Assembly: GCF_003611695.1 (NCBI RefSeq)
Contig: NZ_RAWE01000100.1
Location: forward strand, 1-32,872
From: Corallococcus carmarthensis
GTDB lineage: Bacteria > Myxococcota > Myxococcia > Myxococcales > Myxococcaceae
Length of the DNA stretch: 32,872 bases
Direction of reading: 5' to 3'
Shown: piece by piece, positions 1-8,265 of the stretch
How positions within the stretch are numbered: position 1 is the stretch's first letter
Layout of the letters: each line of letters opens with the position of its first letter
Made by a program: the position numbers and the translations under genes
Notes under the pieces: model-generated
Databases searched by the model: none
The model's input: the letters and a program-made list of their open reading frames with translations, nothing else
What the model was told of the DNA's origin: nothing

Positions 1-130
1 CCCCGAGCCCGAGCACGATGAGCGGATAGGTCACGGCGTTCGGGATGAGCCGGCGCAGCACGTCGGTCACCACGGCAATCACCAGGGCCACTCCCAGAAT
101 CGTCCACAGTGCAGGCTGAGCAGGTGTCAT
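1..130 (-). CDS. Prepilin peptidase (A24/CpaA-TadV type), N-terminal part
   Basis: Only the first 43 codons are in the window; the gene runs off the left edge. The protein begins MTPAQPALW, then a hydrophobic helix (about residues 9-21), then DVLRRLIPNAVTYPLIVLG. An Asp after the first helix followed by R-x-IPN-x-T-x-P is the hallmark around the first catalytic aspartate of aspartic prepilin peptidases (family A24, as in CpaA/TadV of tight-adherence pili). Such enzymes cleave leader peptides of pilins in the inner membrane. The ATG at 130 is preceded by GGGAGCAGG, a plausible ribosome site that lies in the 3' arm of an inverted repeat (137-157). The upstream neighbour is an FHA protein ending 112 bases away, so co-transcription is possible. 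A member with a methylase domain (PilD-like) cannot be excluded, but starting directly at the peptidase motif favours the short CpaA form. Confidence 0.72.
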   Translation of the reverse strand, partial: MTPAQPALWTILGVALVIAVVTDVLRRLIPNAVTYPLIVLGLG

Positions 131-136
131 TCGGCA

Positions 137-157
137 CCTGCTCCCATGGGAAGCAGG
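137..157 (-). promoter_or_regulatory. Inverted repeat covering the ribosome site of the prepilin peptidase gene
   Basis: CCTGCT and AGCAGG arms flank a CCCATGGG palindrome with one unpaired base. Read on the minus strand, the 3' arm contains the GGGAGCAGG that would be the ribosome site for the start codon at 130. It could be an RNA hairpin limiting translation or a DNA operator; the sequence does not decide. The remaining 158-242 stretch shows no convincing promoter. Confidence 0.4.
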
Positions 158-242
158 CGACCCCCATCAAACAATGGAGGCCTGGAGCCCGTCAATTCCT
201 GAACAAGGCCATCGCACCGTGGGGTCCTGCGTCATCCGCGTC

Positions 243-1094
243 TCAGTGGATGACGAGGCGGATCTTCTCACTGCAGATGAAGTACTCGTCCCCGTCTTCA
301 ACCTTGCGGCGCTTGATGCGCTGCTTGTTGAACCAGGTCCCGTTCGAGGAGCCGAGGTCCTCGATGTAGAACTCGCCGCCGTCGCGGGCAATGACGGCGT
401 GCTCGCGCGACACCTTGCCGGAGTTGATGACGAAGTCGCAGTGCTTGCCGCGGCCGATGACGTAGCGGTCCTTGACGATCTTCTCCTGCTCGCCGGACTC
501 CAGGACGAGGTAGAGCGACGCGCCCTCCTCCTCGTCCGCCTCCTCCATGGGCTCCTCTTCGGCCTCTTCGGGAGCCTCGTCCTGCATGTCGTCGAGCGGC
601 GGATCCTCCTGCTCCGGCAGGGGCTCCTCCTCGTCCTCGATCATGTCGTCGGCGGAGGGCGGAGGCGGCTCGTTCTTGCCCTTGATGAGCCGCTCCAGCT
701 CGGCGGCCGTCTCCAGGACGCGCTCGGCGACCTCGCGACGCACCGGATCATTGTCCAGCCCGTTGGAGGAGGGACGCTCCTCCGGCGCGTTGCGAGCGGC
801 GGGGCGCGAAGCCGGCGCGGGCGCGAGCACCGGCGGCCCACCCTTGGCGGCGGCGGCCGGGGGTGGCGCGGCGGCAGGACGCGCAGAAGGCGCGGGCGAC
901 GGCACGGCCGCCACCGCGGGCTCCCCCTTCGTCTTCACGTCGATGAAGCCGTTGAGGCGCGCGAACATGAACAGCGCCTGGTTGATGAGCGCGTCGCGAT
1001 CCGACCCCATCTGCTGGGCCATCTCTTCGTACGTCTCCCACAGGTGCTCGGCGATGCCGACCTTGCGTGCGGGACGGGAGTTCTGATCGATCAT
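243..1094 (-). CDS. FHA-domain protein with N-terminal ribbon-helix-helix-like segment
   Basis: 283 residues in three parts. Residues about 8-50 (RKVGIAEHLWETYEEM, then SDRDALINQALFMFARLNGF) look like a strand followed by two helices, resembling a ribbon-helix-helix module. Residues about 55-190 are a low-complexity linker, first Pro/Ala-rich, then strongly acidic (EEE/DEE runs). Residues about 193-283 are a clear forkhead-associated domain: GRG at 214-216, SREH at 229-232 and GSSNGT at 248-253, which are the phosphothreonine-binding loops. FHA domains bind pThr peptides, so a Ser/Thr kinase such as the one at 8266-10554 may supply the ligand; that link is inference. It lies 63 bases after the lipoprotein gene at 1158-3380. 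The start ATG has only a weak ribosome site. The DNA-binding reading of the N-terminus is tentative; the FHA call is firm. Confidence 0.88.
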   Translation of the reverse strand: MIDQNSRPARKVGIAEHLWETYEEMAQQMGSDRDALINQALFMFARLNGFIDVKTKGEPAVAAVPSPAPSARPAAAPPPAAAAKGGPPVLAPAPASRPAARNAPEERPSSNGLDNDPVRREVAERVLETAAELERLIKGKNEPPPPSADDMIEDEEEPLPEQEDPPLDDMQDEAPEEAEEEPMEEADEEEGASLYLVLESGEQEKIVKDRYVIGRGKHCDFVINSGKVSREHAVIARDGGEFYIEDLGSSNGTWFNKQRIKRRKVEDGDEYFICSEKIRLVIH

Positions 1095-1157
1095 CGGTCT
1101 TGGCTCGGGAAATGCTGGACGCTGGGGACGATAACAGCTCCGGCCGGGCGCGCCCAG

Positions 1158-3380
1158 TTACTGGAACGCCCGGAGATACGTGAGGTTGTCCACGTTGTCG
1201 CTGATCGACTCCAGGGCCACCTGGAGGATGCCGTCCGCCGAGGGGTACGCGAGGAAGGCCAGGCTGGCGCCGTCCACGTCCGTGGCCACCACGGAAGCAG
1301 GCAGGGTGTAGACCGCCAGGTTGCTCGTCGAGCTGGTGTCCACGCCGAAGACGAAGCGGCGGAAGCGCGGCAGCAGCGTCACCACGAAGCGGTCGCCTGG
1401 GTTCAGCCGGTCCGAGGCTCCGATGTTCGGAGTCAGCGTGAGCGTGAGCGGCGCGGGCGCGTAGGTGGTGGGCGACTTGGGCGGGTCCAGCCCCAGGTCG
1501 AAGCCGTTCGGGTGGTAGTAGTAGTCCAGGAAGCTGGAGACCGTGTACGCCTCGCCGACGTTGAGCCGCTGCACGAACGTGTCACTGCTCTCCAGGCCCG
1601 AATACAGCAGGTAGGGCTTCACGGTCGCTCCCGCGCGCACGGAGAAGTTCGGATACGAGGCGCAGGCCTGCGCCCCGGCGGCGACCTCCTCATTCGACAG
1701 GTCCGGGTAGAGCCGGGTGAGGCCGTTGCCCTGGTCCTCCAGGCGGAGGATGGGGATGATCGTCGAGCAGGCGCCCGCGTTGTTCTCCAGCACGATGGAG
1801 TCCCCGGGCACCACCCCGCGAGCCGTCGCCAGGTCCGTTTCGATGAGGAGCTGCGGGTCCTCCACGGTCAGGTCGCGCCTGAGGCCCACCAGTCCAGGCA
1901 GCTCGCCCTGGAAGACGAAGCGGTACGTGCCGCCAGGCACCGTCCCATTGCAGAGGAACGCCGTGGCGTTGGTCGCGTCCACCTGGGGGCAGCCCGGCTC
2001 GATCGCGGTGATGGCGCCCTGGACCTGCTCCGTGCGCGCAAGCTCGTTGCTGTCGCGCAGCTCCGCGGTCACCGACGCGCTCAGCGGCCCGTCGGTGGGG
2101 TGACGGTCCAGGTTGAACGCGCGCCGCTCGTCGGCGCGGAACAGGGTGATATCCCCATTGGACGACGGCACGATGCCCAGCAGCGGAATGGTGTTGATGT
2201 AGGCCACGCTGTCCGACAGGAACTCGCGGACCTGCAGGTCCGCGCGCAACGTGAGGCCCGTGGGCAGGCCCCCGGACGGCTTCAGGGTCAGCATGGGCGC
2301 GCCCGTGACGTCCCGGGCGAGCACCGGCGCCGCGGACGGCACCAGCGGATCCGGCCCGTTGTCGAGCGCGATGACGCCCTCGCAGTCCGACGAGTTGCAC
2401 GTCAGCTCATCCAGCACCACGTAGACGTAGCGGCCCGCGGGCCAGGTCTCGATGCAGATCGTCGTACCGTCGTCCTGGCTCTTCTCCACACTGCCCTCTG
2501 GGCACTTCCCAGCCACCTTGTCTTTCCTCACCTCGTAGCTGGGGTGCGTGGCCACGAGCCGCGCCGGGATGTCCACCAGGTCCGTGTACGTGGGCACCAC
2601 GTAGGGCGCCGGACGCGGCCGCTTGTACGGAATCTCCACGGAGGCCCCGTCCGCGACGACGCGCACCAGCCGGCTGGTGCCGGACACGTTGCGGATGGCG
2701 ACGACCAGCGAGTCCGCCACGTTGGCCCGCGCGGGCAGCGTGATCAGGGACATCACCGTGTCCGCCGGCTTGAGGCAGAAGACGGGAAGCGCGGGCGGCA
2801 GCGCGGCCGCGTCGAAGCCCTCCGGCCCGGGCAGTTCCTGGCGCATCACCACGCCGCCGCCGAAGGGGCCGCAGAGCTGCTCGGCGGCCTCCGGACGCGT
2901 CTGGAGCGCGTAGTACAGGACGCTCGGTGCGCCCTCCGCCACCGGCGCGTGCGCGGCGAAGGCGGTGATGAGCTGGCCGGTCGCCAGGCGCGTCACCTCG
3001 TTGAGGCGCGCGGGGTTCGCGGCCACCACGGAGATGCCACGGCCGCCGGAGCTGCGCGCGTAGATGTACGGGCCGGACACGTCGTGGCCGCTGGAGTCGT
3101 AGCCCACGTCGCGCGTGAGCGAATCGGGCCGCGCGATGACGGGGATGGCCAGGGGCTCCAGCGGGTTCGGCGCGGGGAGGAACTCACGCGGCGAGCGCGT
3201 CAGGTCCAGCACGCGCAACTCATCCCGGTCCTGCGACGTGACGAAGACGAGCTGGTTGGAGAGCACCACGTCGTACGTGCCGGACAGACCGGCGGCGCCC
3301 GCGGTGGAGGTGGTGTCGGAGCACGCGAGCGCGAAGCTCGCGCCGCTCAGCAACAGGGCAGCAAGAAAGCCGCGCTTCAA
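1158..3380 (-). CDS. Large lipoprotein of unknown function
   Basis: 740 residues if translation starts at TTG 3380 (protein begins (M)KRGFLAALLLSGASFALAC). I chose this start because AGGAG sits 8 bases upstream and overlaps the end of the preceding gene, and because it gives a short positively charged n-region, a hydrophobic core and a Cys at residue 20, a (weak, ALAC) lipobox. An in-frame ATG six codons upstream gives a poorer signal. The mature part is rich in beta-strand-like stretches and has several Cys, with no catalytic motif I recognise. Phrases such as QLVFVTSQDRDELRVLDL near the N-terminus resemble a blade of a beta-propeller. It follows the other lipoprotein gene by two bases, so the two are co-transcribed and probably act together at the envelope. 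Product unknown; the lipoprotein assignment is likely. Confidence 0.75.
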   Translation of the reverse strand: MKRGFLAALLLSGASFALACSDTTSTAGAAGLSGTYDVVLSNQLVFVTSQDRDELRVLDLTRSPREFLPAPNPLEPLAIPVIARPDSLTRDVGYDSSGHDVSGPYIYARSSGGRGISVVAANPARLNEVTRLATGQLITAFAAHAPVAEGAPSVLYYALQTRPEAAEQLCGPFGGGVVMRQELPGPEGFDAAALPPALPVFCLKPADTVMSLITLPARANVADSLVVAIRNVSGTSRLVRVVADGASVEIPYKRPRPAPYVVPTYTDLVDIPARLVATHPSYEVRKDKVAGKCPEGSVEKSQDDGTTICIETWPAGRYVYVVLDELTCNSSDCEGVIALDNGPDPLVPSAAPVLARDVTGAPMLTLKPSGGLPTGLTLRADLQVREFLSDSVAYINTIPLLGIVPSSNGDITLFRADERRAFNLDRHPTDGPLSASVTAELRDSNELARTEQVQGAITAIEPGCPQVDATNATAFLCNGTVPGGTYRFVFQGELPGLVGLRRDLTVEDPQLLIETDLATARGVVPGDSIVLENNAGACSTIIPILRLEDQGNGLTRLYPDLSNEEVAAGAQACASYPNFSVRAGATVKPYLLYSGLESSDTFVQRLNVGEAYTVSSFLDYYYHPNGFDLGLDPPKSPTTYAPAPLTLTLTPNIGASDRLNPGDRFVVTLLPRFRRFVFGVDTSSTSNLAVYTLPASVVATDVDGASLAFLAYPSADGILQVALESISDNVDNLTYLRAFQ

Positions 3381-3382
3381 GG

Positions 3383-4909
3383 TCAGTTCTCCTGGCACAC
3401 GCTGGTGCCCTGGTTCGGATCGCGCTGCTGCTGCGTGCCCAGCTTCGCCACCACCCGCGCATCCTGGGGACGCGCGAGGTCGGGGATGTCCACGATGGCC
3501 ACCTGTCCGTCACCGAAGTTGGTCACGAACAGCCGCGCCGCGTTCGTCCCGGCCGGGTTGTCCACCGTCAGCCCGAAGGCCTGCGACGGGTTGCTGGTCT
3601 GGTTGAGGGAATTGACGAGCGGCACCTGCGCCACGACCTGCCCGAGCGCCTCGTCGTAGAGGGACACCGCGCTGTCGCCGGTGCTCGTCACCGCGATGAT
3701 GTTGGTGTCCGCGTTGGACGTGCCCGGCGTGCGCGAGACGAGCTGCATGTCGCTCACTCCGTCGGGCATGGGCACCGCGGAGACCACCCGGAAGAAGGGC
3801 TGGGTGGCGGCGGCGCCCGGCACCGCGTCGTACTCGAAGTCGATGGTGAGCAGCGTGTCGGGGCCGCGCGCCAGCATGTACAGCCGCTCGCGCACGAAGT
3901 TCGGACGCGCCGCCAGCTCCGCCGCCGTCACCGGCCGGGGCACGACGCGCGCCGCGCGCGCCTCGCGGATGCGGTACTCCGACTGCAGCGCGGGCTCCAG
4001 GATGATGCCGGGCTCGTTCTTGTCCACCAGCCGCAGCACGAAGTTGCCGGCCACGGTGCCGCTGATGCCGGCCACGAAGTTGCGGCCCGTCACGTAGAGG
4101 TAGCCCGCGCCCACCGTCACGGAATCCGAGCCGCCGTAGAGGTAGCCCTCCGGCGACAGCGGGATGAAGCCCAGCGTGTCACGCGTGGGGTTGTCCAGCT
4201 TCACCGTGGCCAGGTAGTTCTCGAAGTTGGTGCTGGACTTCGCGGGCGAATCCGCCGCCTCCGAGTGCGTCACGTACAGCGTGCCGCTCGCGTCATCCAC
4301 CGTCACGCCAATGGGCGACGGCGCGCGGGGCAGGCCCGAGCTGCCGCTACTGAGGGACGCCGGGATGTCGTCCGTGAGCGACAGCGCGCCGTTGCGGCAG
4401 TCCACGCCGCCCTGCACGCAGGTGAGCACCGGCGCGCCGTTGGCCTCAAAGGTCACATCCACCGCGTTCAGGTTGTTGCCCTCCGCGCGCGAGGGTACGA
4501 ACAGGCGCGGCAGCCCGTTGGCCGGGTTCACCCACATGCCCAGCTCGCCCGCGAAGCTGCGGATCTGCACGAGCGATTCGTCCGCGGACGCCAGGTCCTC
4601 GAAGGCGAGCGCGGAGTCCGGAAGCGCACTGCCCAGGTGGGGGAGCGTGACCGCCTGCCCGTCCACCTGCGTGCTCAGTGTGTCCAGGTTCAGCGCCACC
4701 ACCGAACCGGAGTCGTAGCAGTTGTCGAAGTTGGCGTTCGCGACGAAGAGATAGCCGTTGCTCGCCGAGGGCCCCCCTGCCGCCGGAGGGCGCCAGAACG
4801 CCACCCCGCTGGGGTACACGAAGCGGGTGGACGGAGGCGGGTTCGGTTCAGATTCGATCGAACACGCCCCGAGGAGCAGCAGCGCGGGGGTCAGGAAATG
4901 GAGGCGCAT
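3383..4909 (-). CDS. Lipoprotein with beta-propeller-like (YVTN-type) repeats
   Basis: 508 residues from ATG 4909: MRLHFLTPALLLLGACSIESEP is a textbook lipoprotein signal with lipobox LGAC (Cys16). The reading frame is open further upstream, but only this start gives a signal peptide. The mature protein contains repeated segments of the kind VTVDDASGTLYVTHS, SVTVGAGYLYVTGRN, and near the end LTVDNPAGTNAARLFVTNFGDGQVAIVDIPD. This pattern is typical of YVTN/NHL-like propeller blades, so a beta-propeller exposed at the outer membrane is likely. Ligand unknown. A TTGCCC-18-TACACT promoter ends 13 bases before the ATG, and no purine-rich ribosome site is present, suggesting a nearly leaderless mRNA. 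The lipoprotein at 1158-3380 follows with a two-base gap. Confidence 0.78.
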   Translation of the reverse strand: MRLHFLTPALLLLGACSIESEPNPPPSTRFVYPSGVAFWRPPAAGGPSASNGYLFVANANFDNCYDSGSVVALNLDTLSTQVDGQAVTLPHLGSALPDSALAFEDLASADESLVQIRSFAGELGMWVNPANGLPRLFVPSRAEGNNLNAVDVTFEANGAPVLTCVQGGVDCRNGALSLTDDIPASLSSGSSGLPRAPSPIGVTVDDASGTLYVTHSEAADSPAKSSTNFENYLATVKLDNPTRDTLGFIPLSPEGYLYGGSDSVTVGAGYLYVTGRNFVAGISGTVAGNFVLRLVDKNEPGIILEPALQSEYRIREARAARVVPRPVTAAELAARPNFVRERLYMLARGPDTLLTIDFEYDAVPGAAATQPFFRVVSAVPMPDGVSDMQLVSRTPGTSNADTNIIAVTSTGDSAVSLYDEALGQVVAQVPLVNSLNQTSNPSQAFGLTVDNPAGTNAARLFVTNFGDGQVAIVDIPDLARPQDARVVAKLGTQQQRDPNQGTSVCQEN

Positions 4910-4922
4910 CAGAGGGGGGCGG

Positions 4923-4952
4923 AGTGTAGGAACGGCGCCCCGCCCCGGGCAA
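4923..4952 (-). promoter_or_regulatory. Candidate sigma70-type promoter of the lipoprotein pair
   Basis: TTGCCC (4952-4947), an 18-base spacer and TACACT (4928-4923) on the minus strand. A start site about 6-7 bases after the -10 would leave a 5' leader of only about 7 bases before the ATG at 4909. The sequence between is pyrimidine-rich with no Shine-Dalgarno match. Confidence 0.5.
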
Positions 4953-5004
4953 CTGAATAGGGCTGCCGCTATTCCCGGCCGCTCTCCCGCTGACATCCGA
5001 ACCC

Positions 5005-5041
5005 CGCACGGAAGCCGTGCGCCGCTCCCCTGGCGGGGGAA
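5005..5041 (-). terminator. Two adjacent hairpins after glyS
   Basis: Downstream of the glyS stop the minus strand carries TCCCC-CGCC-GGGGA-type pairing (about 5024-5041), then CGCACGG-CTT-CCGTGCG (5005-5021), a perfect 7-bp stem with a 3-base loop. No U-run follows, so these may end transcription weakly or protect a 3' end. The rest of the 4910-5076 gap holds the promoter of the next gene. Confidence 0.35.
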
Positions 5042-5076
5042 CGGGCACGCTCCGGCGGTGAAACAGCGGTCAGGCC

Positions 5077-7177
5077 TCAGGCCGCCGCGGCGGTTTCCGC
5101 CTGGATCTTGGAAAAGTCCGCCACCTGGTTGAACAGGGCGCCAATCTCCGTGAGGAACCGGATGCGGTTCTCCCGCAGGTCCTTGTCCTCGGCCATGACC
5201 ATCACCTTGTCGAAGAAGGTGTCCACGGCGGGCTTCAGGCCGGTGATCTCCTTGAGCGCCCCGGCGAAGTCATCCGCGCGCACGTGCTCGCCCACCTTGG
5301 CGCGCGCCTGGGTGAAGGCGGTGTGGAGGTTCTTCTCCGGCTCGTCGGTGAAGCGCTGCGGGTTGGTCTGCCCGCCGGCCACGTCCTTGCCCTGCTTCTC
5401 CACGATGTTGACCACGCGCTTGAACGCCGCGGCCAGCGGCTGGAAGTCCGAGTGGCCCACGAGCAAGCTCAGGGCCTCCAGGCGCTTCTTCGCCGCGACC
5501 AGGTCGTCGAAGCCCACGGCCAGCACCGCCTCCACGACGTCCGTGCGGTACTGCTCGCCCCACAGCGCCTTGAGGCGGCCGCGGAAGAACTCCAGCACCT
5601 GTTCACGCGGGGCCGCTTCGCCCGGCTTGCGCTTCACGTTGGCCAGCTTCGGGGCCAGCAGGCGCAGCGCCTCATCCACCGCGGCCGACAGGCTGAAGCG
5701 GTAGCCGCGCCCCAGCACGATGCGGATGATGGACAGGCACGCGCGGCGCAGCGCGAACGGATCCGCCGCGCCCGACGGCGCCTTGCCGATGGCGAAGATG
5801 CCGCACAGCGAGTCCAGCCGGTCCGCCAGGCCGATGAGCGCGCCCGCGTCGTGCGACGGCAGCGCGTCCTCGGCGCCGCGGGGCAGGTAGTGCTCGAAGA
5901 TGGCCAGCGCCACCGCGTCGGGCTCGCCGCCCGCGCGCGCGTACTCGCGGCCCATCACGCCCTGGAGCTCCGGGAACTCGCCCACCATGCCGGTGACGAG
6001 GTCCGCCTTGGACAGCGTGGCGGCGCGCTCCACCGTGGCCGCCTCCCCTGCCCTGCCCGTGGCCTGCGCGAGCCAACCCGCGAGCGCACGGAAGCGCTCC
6101 ACCTTCTCCAGGTACGTGCCCAGTTGGCCCTGCCACACCACGCGGCCCAGCTTCTCCACGCGGTCGGACAGCGGCGTGCGGCGGTCCTCGTCGAAGAAGA
6201 AGCGGCCATCCGCGAGCCGCGCGCGCAGCACGCGCTCGTAGCCACGCAGGGACAGCTGCGCGTCGCGCACCGGCGTGTTGGACACGGCGATGAAGCGCGG
6301 CAGGAGCTTCCCCTGCCCGTCCAACAGCGAGAAGTAGCGCTGGTGGCTCTTCATCTCCTGCACCAGCACCTCCGGCGGCAGGTCCAGGTGGCGCGCGTCG
6401 AAGCTGCCCACCACGGGGTTCGGCAGCTCCACCAGGTTCGTCACCTGGTCCACCAGGCCCTCGTCCTCCATGAGCTGCCCGCCTGCCGCCTTCGCCGCGG
6501 CGTGCAGCTTTTCCACGAGTGCCGCGCGGCGCTTGCCGATGTCCGCCAGCACGTGCGCCTTCTCCAGCGCGGACTCGTAGTCCGCGGGCGTCTTCAGCGT
6601 GATGGGACCCGGCGCGAGGAAGCGGTGGCCATAGGTCGTCCGTCCGCTCTTCACGTCGCCGAGCACCACCGGCAGTTCCGTGTCGCCCAACAGCGCGACC
6701 AGCCACTGCACCGGGCGCGCGAAGGACGTGTCCACGTCACCCCAGCGCATGGACTTGCGGAAGTTGATGCCGTGCACCGCGGCGTGCAGCGCATCCTGGA
6801 GGATGGCGTCCGCCGGGCGTCCCTTCTCCTCCACGCGCGCGGACACGTACTCGCCCTTGGCGGTCGTCGTGCGGCCGAGCGCGTCCACGGTCAGCTTGAG
6901 CCCTTCGGCGAACTTCTCCGCCGCCTTGGTGGGCTTGCCCTGCGCGTCGAAGGCAGCCTTGGCGCTGGGCCCCAGGACCTCCTTCGTCACGTCCTCGCCC
7001 GAGTCCGCCACGTCGCGCACGAGGATGGCCAGCCGGCGCGGCGTTCCGAAGGTGCGCACATCACCGTGCTTCAAGCGCGCGTCGGCCATGCGCTCGGTGA
7101 GCACGCGCTTCAGGTCCTCCAGCGCGGGCACGATGAACGACGCCGGGATCTCCTCGGCACCGATTTCCAGGAGCAGG

Positions 7178-7188
<11 letters not shown>
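5077..7188 (-). CDS. glyS: Glycine--tRNA ligase beta subunit
   Basis: 703 residues, beginning (M)[22 protein letters not shown], the highly characteristic N-terminus of bacterial GlyS, and close to the usual ~690 residues. The beta subunit pairs with GlyQ in the alpha2beta2 enzyme that charges tRNA-Gly in the cytoplasm. It supplies tRNA recognition, with an HD-type domain in the middle and an anticodon-binding domain at the C-terminus. The start is GTG 7188 with GGAGG upstream, inside the end of glyQ: the two genes overlap by 11 bases, implying translational coupling and matched subunit levels. The protein ends in ETAAAA. No frameshift or missing segment was noticed. Confidence 0.97.
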
Positions 7189-8170
<982 letters not shown>

Positions 8171-8174
8171 GATG

Positions 8175-8189
8175 GCGAGTCCTTCTCGC
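8175..8189 (-). promoter_or_regulatory. Hairpin displaying the glyQ ribosome site in its loop
   Basis: Minus strand GCGAG-AAGGA-CTCGC: a perfect 5-bp stem whose 5-base loop is the only purine-rich ribosome-site candidate before the glyQ ATG at 8170. Just upstream in the leader are three tandem TCCGCC hexamers (8201-8218). Whether this is regulatory or chance is unknown. Confidence 0.35.
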
Positions 8190-8227
8190 AGTGCGTCGAA
8201 GGCGGAGGCGGAGGCGGAACGCGGCGG

Positions 8228-8256
8228 ACCCTAGTGAGGGGGTCCAGGAGCGTCAA
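8228..8256 (-). promoter_or_regulatory. Candidate promoter of glyQS
   Basis: TTGACG (8256-8251), a 17-base spacer and TAGGGT (8233-8228). The -35 matches five of six consensus bases and TAGGGT is a common -10 form in high-GC bacteria. The expected start lies about 50 bases before the glyQ ATG. The -10 overlaps a 6-bp GGACCC/GGGTCC inverted repeat (8226-8245), which may be a weak terminator for the upstream kinase gene. Confidence 0.5.
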
Positions 8257-8265
8257 GGACGGCCA

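Noticed and set aside
174-3659. Very long plus-strand open frame across the FHA and lipoprotein genes
   Set aside because: It is antisense to genes with clear domains and signal peptides; the translation is Arg/His/Val-rich without motifs, the usual mirror of high-GC coding DNA.
8201-8218. GGCGGA x3 as a variable tandem repeat or CRISPR-like feature
   Set aside because: Just three hexamers in a GC-rich leader; too short to claim more than a local repeat. No CRISPR array found anywhere.
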